This document shows positions 1 through 6,342 of a DNA stretch of 6,647 nucleotides, piece after piece. How positions within the stretch are numbered: position 1 is the first letter of the stretch; each line of letters starts with the position of its first letter. Under the pieces are notes generated by a model. That model saw only the letters and a program-made list of their open reading frames with translations. It did no database searches and was not told the origin of the DNA. Origin of the DNA: Clostridia bacterium (GTDB taxonomy: Bacteria; Bacillota; DULZ01). The stretch covers positions 1 to 6,647 of the forward strand of contig JAAYOX010000249.1 of NCBI GenBank assembly GCA_012520135.1, in the 5' to 3' direction. The translations under genes were made by a program, and so were the position numbers.

Positions 1-718
1 CTTGAAGCATAGCCACATCCCCTTTGGTTACGGTATTGGTAATGATCGTTTTACCCGGCAAGCTGTCAGGCAAAAACTTTTTTACGTAATGAAAATCACC
101 GGCAATAATATCTGCTTCGTAATAGTAATGGGAGTTTTTTGGTTTGATCTCATCTTGCTTATCACCGGTAGGATACAGGTATTTGAAAGGTAGTTGGCAC
201 ACTATTGGTGCCAGCAATCTTGCTACCCGGTCTAAAGCTTTCAAAGACTTTAGCGGAAAAGGCAATCCTAAAACAAATACCAAGTCACCGTAGGTTACGT
301 CTGCCCCGGCCGCTTCCAAACTCTCCGCCATCCCAAACCGGTCCATAGCACAGACCATCAATACTTTTTTTCCTTTGAGGTTGATACCGGCTTGTTCCCA
401 AAGGTAATTGATCACCTTACGTTCCAGGGTATTTTTCAGGCCGCTGCCGTCGACTATAGGAGTTTGCACTGCAGCTTTTGCAATACCAGCCGCCTCTCTA
501 ATAAGGTAACGGCGATTGCCTGCCTGGACATAAAGATCTGTACCTCCTAAACCAAAGGCAGCCACTTTACCGTCCAATTCCTTAATCAATTGAATGGCTT
601 TTTCTCTATTTCCATCGGTGCCGATCCGCTCAATGAGAATTTTCTGCCCCAGGATTTCCGTTTCAACTTTGGAATCCCGCTTGGAGGAACCAAGACTAAC
701 GCTGACTATTCTTTTCAT
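1..718 (-). CDS. Conserved protein with Rossmann-like second half (quinate 5-dehydrogenase-like by name), C-terminus cut by window edge
   Basis: This is an open frame of 239 codons that reaches the window edge without a stop, so the C-terminus is missing. The N-terminus reads MKRIVSVSLGSSKRD, followed by a glycine-rich GLGGTDLY (56-63) and a conserved-looking VDGSGLKNTLER (89-100). From about residue 115, GKKVLMVCAMDRFGMAESL and then AAGADVTYGDL form a strand-helix-strand pattern like a nucleotide-binding Rossmann unit; a second strand, EADIIAGDF, lies at 201-209. Three ATG codons in a row (722-724, 719-721, 716-718) follow the AGGAGG at 728-733. I chose the last because its 9-nt spacing is good and the protein then starts MKRIV; the middle one is equally possible. 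The regulator gene upstream ends 7-14 nt away, and its TAG stop overlaps this ribosome binding site, so the two are probably translationally coupled. I recall similar Peptococcaceae proteins being auto-named quinate 5-dehydrogenase, but no shikimate-dehydrogenase signature is evident and the function is unknown. Confidence 0.85.
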   Translation of the reverse strand, partial: MKRIVSVSLGSSKRDSKVETEILGQKILIERIGTDGNREKAIQLIKELDGKVAAFGLGGTDLYVQAGNRRYLIREAAGIAKAAVQTPIVDGSGLKNTLERKVINYLWEQAGINLKGKKVLMVCAMDRFGMAESLEAAGADVTYGDLVFVLGLPFPLKSLKALDRVARLLAPIVCQLPFKYLYPTGDKQDEIKPKNSHYYYEADIIAGDFHYVKKFLPDSLPGKTIITNTVTKGDVAMLQ

Positions 719-731
719 CATCATCTGCCTC

Positions 732-1271
732 CTAAGGTTTCCTCTTTGCTCGCACCAGGTTTTGCAGTAATTGCCGCAGTTCCCCTGGGTCCACGTATAC
801 ATCTTCCGTAATCGGAGTTTCCCCAATTACCATGCCTACCACCTCACGGTCCAGCATGGCCTCTGTCACTCGAATCCGGTACTGGGAACCCAGAATTACT
901 ACCACGTCATATTCCCTGACTTCAGTAACCTTTTGCAGAAAGTCCGCCAACAACTGAGGTCCGTCTTTATCCCGGATAAACTGCTGTCGCTGGGCCTCAG
1001 TCCAAATCAACTGGTAATCCACACCGGCTTCTTTTAGCACAGCAGTTATTTCCTCTGTATTTTGGATCGGGAACCCTACAACGGCCACCCGGGAGCCCTT
1101 GCGTACCTCTCCTATTCCCTCCAAACGGGAAATAAAAGTACGATCCACATTTAGCCTTTGAGCAACTTCCTGCTGGGAAAAACCCTCTGACCGTAATCGC
1201 AGTATTTTCTCCACCATGGTCTCTATCTTTTGTTTACTAATTAGTTTTTCCCCAATCCGGAAAAAATCCAC
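732..1271 (-). CDS. Small HTH transcriptional regulator with a C-terminal alpha/beta domain
   Basis: A 179-residue cytoplasmic protein with a GTG start. A helix-turn-helix is visible at about residues 20-52: ILRLRSEGFSQQEVAQRL, then NVDRTFISRLEGIGEVRKG. The pattern (xSQQEVAxxLNVxRxxISRLE) matches the phage-repressor/sigma70-r4-like HTH class. Residues 60-175 alternate predicted strands (RVAVVGFPI, YDVVVILGS, VVGMVIGET) with helices, which suggests a small-molecule-sensing or dimerisation domain, but I do not recognise the family. The start is supported by GGGAG about 9 nt upstream (near 1281-1285); a nearby ATG at 1274-1276 is out of frame and quickly stopped. The gene has its own promoter (1328-1356) and TGTGCA-type repeats around its start, so it may regulate itself and the coupled downstream gene. 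Its TAG stop (732-734) lies inside the sequence TAGGAGG that serves the next gene. Confidence 0.9.
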   Translation of the reverse strand: MDFFRIGEKLISKQKIETMVEKILRLRSEGFSQQEVAQRLNVDRTFISRLEGIGEVRKGSRVAVVGFPIQNTEEITAVLKEAGVDYQLIWTEAQRQQFIRDKDGPQLLADFLQKVTEVREYDVVVILGSQYRIRVTEAMLDREVVGMVIGETPITEDVYVDPGELRQLLQNLVRAKRKP

Positions 1272-1357
1272 TGTGCATCACTCCCTCTAATTTTGTGCAC
1301 AGGTTTGTGAACATTACGTCGGATTTTATTTTAGCAGATTTTAACTTGGTGTGCAAA
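1272..1357. promoter_or_regulatory. Cluster of four TGTG(C/A)A-type motifs, candidate operator of the HTH gene
   Basis: Read on the + strand, four related 6-8-mers lie between the HTH gene start and its -35 box: TGTGCA at 1272-1277, the perfect palindrome TGTGCACA at 1294-1301, TGTGAACA at 1306-1313 and TGTGCAAA at 1350-1357. The two middle copies are 12 bp apart, roughly one helical turn, and lie just downstream of the expected transcription start. The outermost copy overlaps the -35 box. This placement would suit autorepression. The repeats are seen directly; their role as operators is inference. Confidence 0.45.
1328..1356 (-). promoter_or_regulatory. Extended -10 sigmaA-type promoter for the HTH regulator gene
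   Basis: On the minus strand, TTGCAC (1351-1356) is followed after exactly 17 bp by TAAAAT (1328-1333). The bases TGC directly before the -10 box give an extended -10 (TGnTAAAAT). Transcription would start near 1321, about 50 nt before the GTG start codon. It lies just downstream of the terminator at 1359-1381, so the HTH gene appears to be separately transcribed from dus. Confidence 0.7.
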
Positions 1358-1358
1358 T

Positions 1359-1381
1359 AAAAAAATGCGGCATCGCTGCCG
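1359..1381 (-). terminator. Short intrinsic terminator after dus
   Basis: On the minus strand, CGGCA GCGA TGCCG forms a 5-bp GC-rich stem with a GNRA-type GCGA loop (1368-1381). After two bases it is followed by seven T residues (+ strand A-run 1359-1365). The stem is short, so efficiency may be moderate. It separates the birA-coaX-dus cluster from the HTH promoter immediately downstream. Confidence 0.6.
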
Positions 1382-1411
1382 TTTAAATAAATTAGTTGAC
1401 ATATTACATAT

Positions 1412-1468
1412 GGCCAACCGGTGTTAATCCCGGGCTTCAGAGGATCCCGGGATTAACACCGGTTGGCC
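1412..1468. repeat. Perfect 23-bp inverted repeat with 11-nt loop
   Basis: Arms 1412-1434 and 1446-1468 are exact reverse complements, beginning GGCCAACCGG and ending ATCCCGGG at the loop; the loop is CTTCAGAGGAT. On the + strand the hairpin is followed by only four T residues (1469-1472); on the minus strand, the direction of dus, it is followed by ATATG with no T-run. It is therefore not a typical terminator for dus. It could be a mobile palindromic (MITE/REP-like) element, an RNA-stability or processing hairpin, or a weak terminator for + strand transcripts. The 9-mer AAATAAATT occurs on both sides (1385-1393 and 1482-1490), as does CTGCCGTTT (1376-1384 and 1497-1505). Confidence 0.85.
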
Positions 1469-1513
1469 TTTTGTGCGGACCAAATAAATTTACTCCCTGC
1501 CGTTTGCTGTAGC

Positions 1514-2479
1514 TCAAGAAATGCTGTTTTGCCACTGCTCAATAATCTGCTTAACCTGCGAGACCGTTTCCGCCGTGAAGATTTGCTCCCTCATGCGGGC
1601 AGCTCCTCGCATGCCTTTAATATACCAGGCCAGGTGTTTCCGCATTTCCCGCACTCCTACATGTTCTCCCTTAAAGGAGACCACCATTTCCAGGTGACGC
1701 AGGGCCATCTCCAGTCTTTCTGCCGGAGTGGGTTCAGGGAGCAGAACTCCCTGTTCCAAATAGGTAACAGTCCTGGCAAAAATCCAAGGGTTACCGAGGG
1801 AGGCACGGCCAATCATGACTCCCTGGCAGCCTGTTTCATTAAGCATTTTTAGTGCTGCCTGAGGTGTCCAAACATCGCCGTTACCGATGACCGGGACATC
1901 CACTGCCTCCGCTACCTGCCTGATAATACCCCAGTCAGCTTCGCCGGCATAAAATTGTTCCCGGGTTCTGCCATGTACAGTGATTGCCTTGGCCCCCGCC
2001 TCTGCCATAGCGATGGCAAACTCAACTCCATTGATCGTCTTAGCACACCATCCGGCTCGTATCTTGACTGTAACGGGAATATTGACTGCTTTAACTGTTT
2101 CAGCTACAATACTCTGAGCCAGAGAAGGGTTCTGCATTAAAGCAGAACCCTCGCCGTTTTTTACAATTTTAGGGGCAGGACAACCCATATTCAGATCTAT
2201 CAAGGTTGCTCCCGCCTGCCGGGCCTGAACTGCACCTTGGGCCACAATCTCCGGTTCTGAACCAAACAGTTGCACCGCCAAAGGCCCCTCTTCCCCGTCA
2301 ATATTTAACAATTCCTGTGTCCGCAGATTATTATGGAGCAAGGCCTTGGCACTTACCATTTCGGTATAAACCAAGCCACATCCCTGTTCCTTGGCCAGCA
2401 GCCTGAAGGTTTTATCGGTAACACCGGCCATAGGGGCGGCTACTACTCGATTTGGTATTATTACATCGCCAATCCTCAA
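1514..2479 (-). CDS. dusB: tRNA-dihydrouridine synthase, DusB-type
   Basis: FMN-dependent enzyme that reduces specific uridines in the D-loop of tRNA to dihydrouridine using NADPH; cytoplasmic. The 321-residue length is normal. The N-terminal TIM-barrel carries APMAGVTD (15-22) at the FMN site, LNMGCPAPK (96-104) with the catalytic acid Cys100, VKIRAGW (138-144) with FMN-contacting Lys139, HGRTREQFY (169-177), IGNGDV (198-203) and GRASLGNPW (224-232) in the phosphate-binding region. The C-terminal part (about 245-321) fits the helical tRNA-binding domain. The start is TTG (2477-2479), chosen because AAGGAG (2489-2494) lies 9 nt upstream and the first residues MRIGDVIIPNRVVAAPM match the family. 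The gap to coaX is only 3 nt and the ribosome binding site lies inside the coaX coding end, so translation is probably coupled. Subfamily DusB is assigned from motif wording and Firmicute context; the exact target uridine is not deducible. Confidence 0.95.
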   Translation of the reverse strand: MRIGDVIIPNRVVAAPMAGVTDKTFRLLAKEQGCGLVYTEMVSAKALLHNNLRTQELLNIDGEEGPLAVQLFGSEPEIVAQGAVQARQAGATLIDLNMGCPAPKIVKNGEGSALMQNPSLAQSIVAETVKAVNIPVTVKIRAGWCAKTINGVEFAIAMAEAGAKAITVHGRTREQFYAGEADWGIIRQVAEAVDVPVIGNGDVWTPQAALKMLNETGCQGVMIGRASLGNPWIFARTVTYLEQGVLLPEPTPAERLEMALRHLEMVVSFKGEHVGVREMRKHLAWYIKGMRGAARMREQIFTAETVSQVKQIIEQWQNSIS

Positions 2480-2482
2480 CTA

Positions 2483-3253
2483 TTACAGCTCCTTATTCAT
2501 TTCGTGAATCAGCCGCAAGCCTTCCAAAGTCAAAAAGGGATCAACATGATCTACTACCCCTTGCTCTCCTTCAAAAAGAAAGGCAAACCCACCGGTAGCC
2601 ACTACCGTCACCTGGCTTTGAAGCTCTTTTTTCATTCTGGCCACTATACCTTCCACTTGCCCCAGCAGGCCGTACATAATCCCCGACTGCATACAAGCCA
2701 CTGTAGTTTTCCCAATGACATGGGGTGGCTTAACCAGTTCGACCCTAGGCAACTTGGCGGCATAGCTGAATAAAGCGTCCGTGGAGATTCCCACCCCCGG
2801 GGCAATCGCTCCACCCAAGTATTCGCCTTTAGCCGAAATTACGTCAAAAGTAGTAGCGGTGCCCAGATCCACAACAATGACCGGGCCTCCGTATTTATGA
2901 AAAGCTGCAACTCCGTTGACAATCCGATCCGCCCCTACTTCTTTAGGGTTGTCAAACCGGATAGGCATTCCCGTCTTTACTCCCGGACCGATTACAAGAG
3001 GTTTGGTACCAAAACAATCTAAAGACATTTTTACCATGGATGCGGTCAAGGGGGGTACCACCGATGATAAAGCCACAGCATTGATGGCGTCCAGACTATG
3101 GTTTTCAATAGCAAAAAGCTGCCTTAGCAAAATTCCATATTCATCTGCTGTCTTTTTCCGGTTAGTCGAAATCCGCCAATGGCAGATTTGGTCTTTCCCC
3201 TTATAAATTCCCAGAGTAATATGGGTATTGCCTACATCTACCGCTAATAACAA
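2483..3253 (-). CDS. coaX: Type III pantothenate kinase
   Basis: Phosphorylates pantothenate (and likely pantetheine) with ATP and a monovalent cation, the first committed step of coenzyme A synthesis; unlike type I enzymes, the type III family is not feedback-inhibited by CoA. The 256-residue length fits. ASKHA-fold motifs are intact: DVGNT (6-10, ATP phosphate loop), GADRIVNGVAAF (107-118) with the proposed catalytic base Asp109, VVDLGTATTFDV (127-138) with cation-binding Asp129, GGAIAPG (148-154) and ATGGF (219-223). The start is TTG (3251-3253), giving MLLAVDVGNT exactly as expected for the family, with GAAGGTG (3259-3265) 5 nt upstream. It sits 52 nt after the ECF S-component gene and 3 nt before dus, inside the same apparent operon. 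The neighbouring transporter suggests it acts on imported pantothenate. Confidence 0.96.
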   Translation of the reverse strand: MLLAVDVGNTHITLGIYKGKDQICHWRISTNRKKTADEYGILLRQLFAIENHSLDAINAVALSSVVPPLTASMVKMSLDCFGTKPLVIGPGVKTGMPIRFDNPKEVGADRIVNGVAAFHKYGGPVIVVDLGTATTFDVISAKGEYLGGAIAPGVGISTDALFSYAAKLPRVELVKPPHVIGKTTVACMQSGIMYGLLGQVEGIVARMKKELQSQVTVVATGGFAFLFEGEQGVVDHVDPFLTLEGLRLIHEMNKEL

Positions 3254-3305
3254 AATTTCACCTTCTTTACTATAGTTCCCCGTTCACTAGGTTTTTTTAC
3301 ATTGA

Positions 3306-3860
3306 TCAATCTTTTATCCCACCGTTTTTCGCGTAATTACCCGATTGGGGAAGGGCTGCTTTTAAAGGTTTGATTAACAACACCACTAAAACAGCGGCCA
3401 CAATCACTTCCGGGGTGCCGTGAAGTACTGCAATCGCCCCGGCAGCTTCCACAGTAGGCAAATAACCTCTTAAGTAAGCTAAACCCAAAACACCGATTGT
3501 ATTGGTTAAAGTCCCTGCTACAGCTGCCGCAGCAGAAGCCAGGAATAGATTTCTTTTAAAGGGCAGGTAAGCATAATAAGCAACAATTCCAATTAAGATC
3601 CTGGGCAGGATGGCCACAATCGGATCAGCAAACATGACCGAGCCGCCCCGCAACAAACTGTGGATACCGAAAATCAATCCGATTGCAGCTCCTACTACCG
3701 GCCCTTCGATAATGGCACCTATGATGGCAGGAATGTGCATAATAGTAGCGTGACCGGCCGGAGTTGGAACCGGAATAAAACCTAAGGGTGTAGTACCTAA
3801 TAATAGTGCAATTGCTCCCAAGATACCCGCAATCACAATCTGTCGGGTTCTGATTTTCAT
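3306..3860 (-). CDS. ECF transporter S component, probably for pantothenate
   Basis: A 184-residue, very hydrophobic membrane protein that would bind a vitamin and work with a separately encoded ECF energising module (EcfA/EcfA'/EcfT), not present in this window. About five to six membrane segments are visible: 7-29, 41-68 (probably two short helices), 77-98, 106-130 and 138-165, with a basic C-terminal tail. The stretch PTPAGHATIMHIPAIIGAII (32-51), then GPVVGAAIGLIFGI (53-66), is characteristic of S components of the RibU/FolT/PanT-type superfamily. Start ATG (3858-3860) with AAGGGGG about 7 nt upstream; the intervening GGGTTAACCC (3861-3870) is a 10-bp palindrome. It lies 14 nt after birA and 52 nt before coaX. 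Coupling to pantothenate kinase makes pantothenate the best guess for substrate (PanT-like); biotin is the main alternative given birA, although the sequence does not look like BioY to me. Confidence 0.88.
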   Translation of the reverse strand: MKIRTRQIVIAGILGAIALLLGTTPLGFIPVPTPAGHATIMHIPAIIGAIIEGPVVGAAIGLIFGIHSLLRGGSVMFADPIVAILPRILIGIVAYYAYLPFKRNLFLASAAAAVAGTLTNTIGVLGLAYLRGYLPTVEAAGAIAVLHGTPEVIVAAVLVVLLIKPLKAALPQSGNYAKNGGIKD

Positions 3861-3874
3861 GGGTTAACCCCCTT

Positions 3875-4846
3875 TTATTTGTTTCTTAATGTGACTTCCC
3901 CACTATGAAATATTTTCTGCTCTCCATTATCCCCTAATACTACCAACCCACCATTGCCGGCAATATCGATTGCTCGCCCGCGGAATACCTCATGACCCGA
4001 AGTAAGGGTAACTGACTGGCCCAAAGTAATGCTCCATGCTTTCCACTCTTCAATAATCGGTGACAATCCTTGTTCCAGGTAAATTCGATAGAGAGTTTCC
4101 ATCGATTTCAGGTAGGCAGACAACAACCGGATACGAGATACTTCCTGCCCTAATTCTTTCTTGATGGAGGTAGCAGTATCCCTAAATTCTGCCGGAAATA
4201 GTTGTGGGTCCATATTTACATTGATACCGGTACCGATTACAAGGTAGTGAATTCGGTCCATTTCCGCTTTCATTTCAGTTAAAATACCACAAAATTTTTT
4301 CCCCGCTAACAACAAGTCATTGGGCCATTTGATGCCGGGTGCCATTCCTGTCACCTGTTGGACAGCTTGGGCTAATGCCGCTGCCGCCATTAAAGTGAAA
4401 CCGGGAGCCTGCTCCGGTTTGAGAGGAGGGCGTAGCACCACTGTTGCATAGATACCGCTTCCCTCCGGAGAAAACCATTGGCGTCCCAGCCTGCCTTTGC
4501 CTTCCTCCTGACTTTCAGCCACCACCAAGGTACCTTCCGGCGCTCCTTGATCAGCAGCTGCCTTGGCTTGCTCGTTAGTCGATTGAAGCGTCCTGTAGTA
4601 TTCGATATTTTGGCCAAAAATGCTGTCAGACAAAAAATAGGCAAGCTCTCCCGGCAACAGTAAATCCGGCACTTCCTTCAAGAGATAGCCTGTCCCCGGT
4701 TGGGAAATAATCTCATAGCCCTCTTCCTTTAAAGTTTGAATATGTTTCCAAACAGCGGTTCGCGACACTCCCAGTTGGAGAGAAATCTCTTCCCCGGAAA
4801 CCGGCCCTTGTTGGGAGCGTAACAGTGCCAGCACTTTGCATTTCAA
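3875..4846 (-). CDS. birA: Bifunctional biotin-[acetyl-CoA-carboxylase] ligase / biotin repressor
   Basis: Makes biotinyl-5'-AMP from biotin and ATP and transfers biotin to carrier lysines of carboxylases; the holo-form can also repress biotin genes. Its 323 residues match the full-length class II BirA. Residues 1-60 form a winged HTH (EEISLQLGVSRTAVWKHIQTL at 19-39; wing SQPGTGY at 48-54). The ligase domain has the adenylate-binding loop GKGRLGR (116-122), KWPND (173-177), the lysine-containing GKKFCGILTE (182-191; Lys183 is at the position of the catalytic lysine) and GTGINVN (205-211). The C-terminal SH3-like domain covers about 275-320. The start is TTG (4844-4846) with AAGGAGG 8 nt upstream. 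It follows the amidohydrolase gene by 28 nt and precedes the ECF gene by 14 nt. The intact HTH implies a regulatory role, but I see no canonical spaced BirA operator (TTGTTAAC-N14..16-GTTAACAA) in this window. Confidence 0.96.
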   Translation of the reverse strand: MKCKVLALLRSQQGPVSGEEISLQLGVSRTAVWKHIQTLKEEGYEIISQPGTGYLLKEVPDLLLPGELAYFLSDSIFGQNIEYYRTLQSTNEQAKAAADQGAPEGTLVVAESQEEGKGRLGRQWFSPEGSGIYATVVLRPPLKPEQAPGFTLMAAAALAQAVQQVTGMAPGIKWPNDLLLAGKKFCGILTEMKAEMDRIHYLVIGTGINVNMDPQLFPAEFRDTATSIKKELGQEVSRIRLLSAYLKSMETLYRIYLEQGLSPIIEEWKAWSITLGQSVTLTSGHEVFRGRAIDIAGNGGLVVLGDNGEQKIFHSGEVTLRNK

Positions 4847-4874
4847 TCTTGTTTCCTCCTTAGTAGCCGAAGGA

Positions 4875-6257
4875 TTATACTCTTCGCAATACCTGCCCGG
4901 CTAGTGTTCCGGTCGGTTCTCCTTCTTTCACCGCCAGTTGACCGTTCACAAAAACGTATTGCATTCCCTGGGACAAGATATTGGGCTGGGAACGAGTTGA
5001 ACAGTCGGTAATGCTATTACCGTCAAAAACAGCAATGTCCGCCTTCATACCCGGAGCCAAAATGCCCCGATCATGTAGCCCTAGCCTACGAGCAGGCATA
5101 GCAGCCATCTTTTTTACTGCGGTTTCCCAGGTCAGGAGCTTCTCTTCCCTAACATATCGCCGTAAAATGCGAGAGTAGTTTCCATAAGTCCTAGGATGAG
5201 CTGACTTTCCGTTTTTATCCAACCAGCAATCACTGGCTACCATAACCAAAGGATGCCCAAGTGCCAAACGAAGATCATCTTCATTGATAGATTCCCGATC
5301 ACTGTCTAAATCCAAACTGGAGAAAGTGTAGCCATAAACGTCACCGGTAATATCTAACCCACTCTCTGCTGCTCCCTCTATTAATTCCAGCACTTTGGGC
5401 ATCTTACCCCAATTAGCTTTTTGAGCGGTTTTGATATGACAGTATTGCACCGGGACTCCAGCCGCAAGTCCAATTTCGATAGCTTCTTCTACAGAAGGCA
5501 ACACCTGATTTTCTTCGTTTCTAATATGCGTTGAATAAAACCCTCCCACGTCCTTCAATACTTGACAAAGGGCAATCATTTCCTCTGTAGTTGCATAATG
5601 CTGGGGCCAGTACTGAAGTCCCACCGAGAGACCGAAAGCTCCTTCCCTAAGACCTTGGGCAAGTCTCTCTTGCATAGCTTCCAATTGGGCATTAGTAGTC
5701 TTCCCTTCCCCAACAAATTTGTTGCGAAGCACTTTGTAACCTACAAACAGCCCCACATTAACTCCCGTAGCCTCAATGCCGGATAAATGTTCTTCAATAG
5801 AACTAACTGAAGTACCGCAATTTCCCCCAATATGAGTGGTAACCCCCTGCATCAGGATCATTTCAGCTTGACCATTTTGGCGATGATAGTTTTCCGTATG
5901 AGTATGTAAATCGATGAAACCGGGGGTAACCAATAAGCCGGTGGCATCAATTACTTTAGCCCTCGGTGTCCAGGTAAAATCCCCTATGGCTGCAATCTCT
6001 TGTCCCTTAATCGCCACATTGCCTTGGAAAGCCTTGTTGCTCATGCCATCAACAATCGTTCCATTGGTCAGGATGTAATCACAGTCCACAGGCTTTGGTT
6101 CCGGAGCAACCGCCGGCTCTACCTGTTCCTCCTGTTCTTCCTGTACTGCTTCCGGTTGCTTACTAACCCAATCGGCCACCAATTGTGGTTTTAGTATACC
6201 AACTAAAGACAGTCCCGCCGCTCCAATTAGGAAAGCCCGCCGTCCAATATGTTTCAA
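4875..6257 (-). CDS. Tat-exported D-aminoacylase-family amidohydrolase (N-acyl-D-amino-acid deacylase)
   Basis: Metal-dependent amidohydrolase, predicted to hydrolyse N-acyl-D-amino acids or a related amide. The N-terminus carries a twin-arginine signal: GRRAFLIG with Arg6-Arg7, then a hydrophobic stretch to about residue 24. A Glu/Gln/Pro-rich linker follows (34-57). No lipobox and no clear AxA cleavage site are seen, so it may remain membrane-anchored outside the cell. The catalytic region begins near 59. Metal ligands of the family are present: DLHTHTE (His118, His120), GGNCG (Cys147), STHIRNE (His244), YCHIK (His274) and VASD (Asp343). The spacing His274-Asp343 is 69 residues, whereas in Alcaligenes D-aminoacylase I recall about 116 (His250-Asp366), so the usual inserted subdomain is largely missing. 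The residue after Ser-Asp is Cys rather than the common Gly. Later family motifs HPRTYGNYSRILRRYVRE (354-371) and MPARRLGL (387-394) are intact. TTG start (6255-6257) with GAGGTGA 6 nt upstream. Physiological substrate unknown. Confidence 0.9.
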   Translation of the reverse strand: MKHIGRRAFLIGAAGLSLVGILKPQLVADWVSKQPEAVQEEQEEQVEPAVAPEPKPVDCDYILTNGTIVDGMSNKAFQGNVAIKGQEIAAIGDFTWTPRAKVIDATGLLVTPGFIDLHTHTENYHRQNGQAEMILMQGVTTHIGGNCGTSVSSIEEHLSGIEATGVNVGLFVGYKVLRNKFVGEGKTTNAQLEAMQERLAQGLREGAFGLSVGLQYWPQHYATTEEMIALCQVLKDVGGFYSTHIRNEENQVLPSVEEAIEIGLAAGVPVQYCHIKTAQKANWGKMPKVLELIEGAAESGLDITGDVYGYTFSSLDLDSDRESINEDDLRLALGHPLVMVASDCWLDKNGKSAHPRTYGNYSRILRRYVREEKLLTWETAVKKMAAMPARRLGLHDRGILAPGMKADIAVFDGNSITDCSTRSQPNILSQGMQYVFVNGQLAVKEGEPTGTLAGQVLRRV

Positions 6258-6342
6258 GTCGAATCACCTCAGAATACTATGAATGAGAAATAATTCGACA
6301 CCAGACGACCATATCCTTGCCAGGATTACGACCTTTTCCACG

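Noticed and set aside
2..193. Plus-strand frame at the left edge with a hydrophobic stretch
   Set aside because: It lies opposite the open frame that runs uninterrupted for 239 codons with a good ribosome binding site and plausible protein composition.
590..811. Plus-strand open frame opposite the left-end genes
   Set aside because: It lies across two well-supported minus-strand genes and has no family-like motifs; the same applies to the other plus-strand frames at 771-1037, 1463-1852, 1955-2773, 2916-3206, 4478-4663, 4981-5178, 5562-5786 and 6000-6194.
1423..1457. GTTAAT...ATTAAC within the long hairpin as a BirA box
   Set aside because: The spacer between the halves is 23 nt, not 14-16, and the halves are simply part of a longer perfect palindrome.
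3861..3870. GGGTTAACCC before the ECF gene as a BirA operator
   Set aside because: BirA sites are two GTTAAC-type halves separated by about 14-16 bp; here there is one compact palindrome that overlaps the ribosome binding region of the ECF gene.
4390..4644. Minus-strand frame inside birA
   Set aside because: It is an out-of-frame shadow of the birA coding sequence, whose motifs are intact in the main frame.
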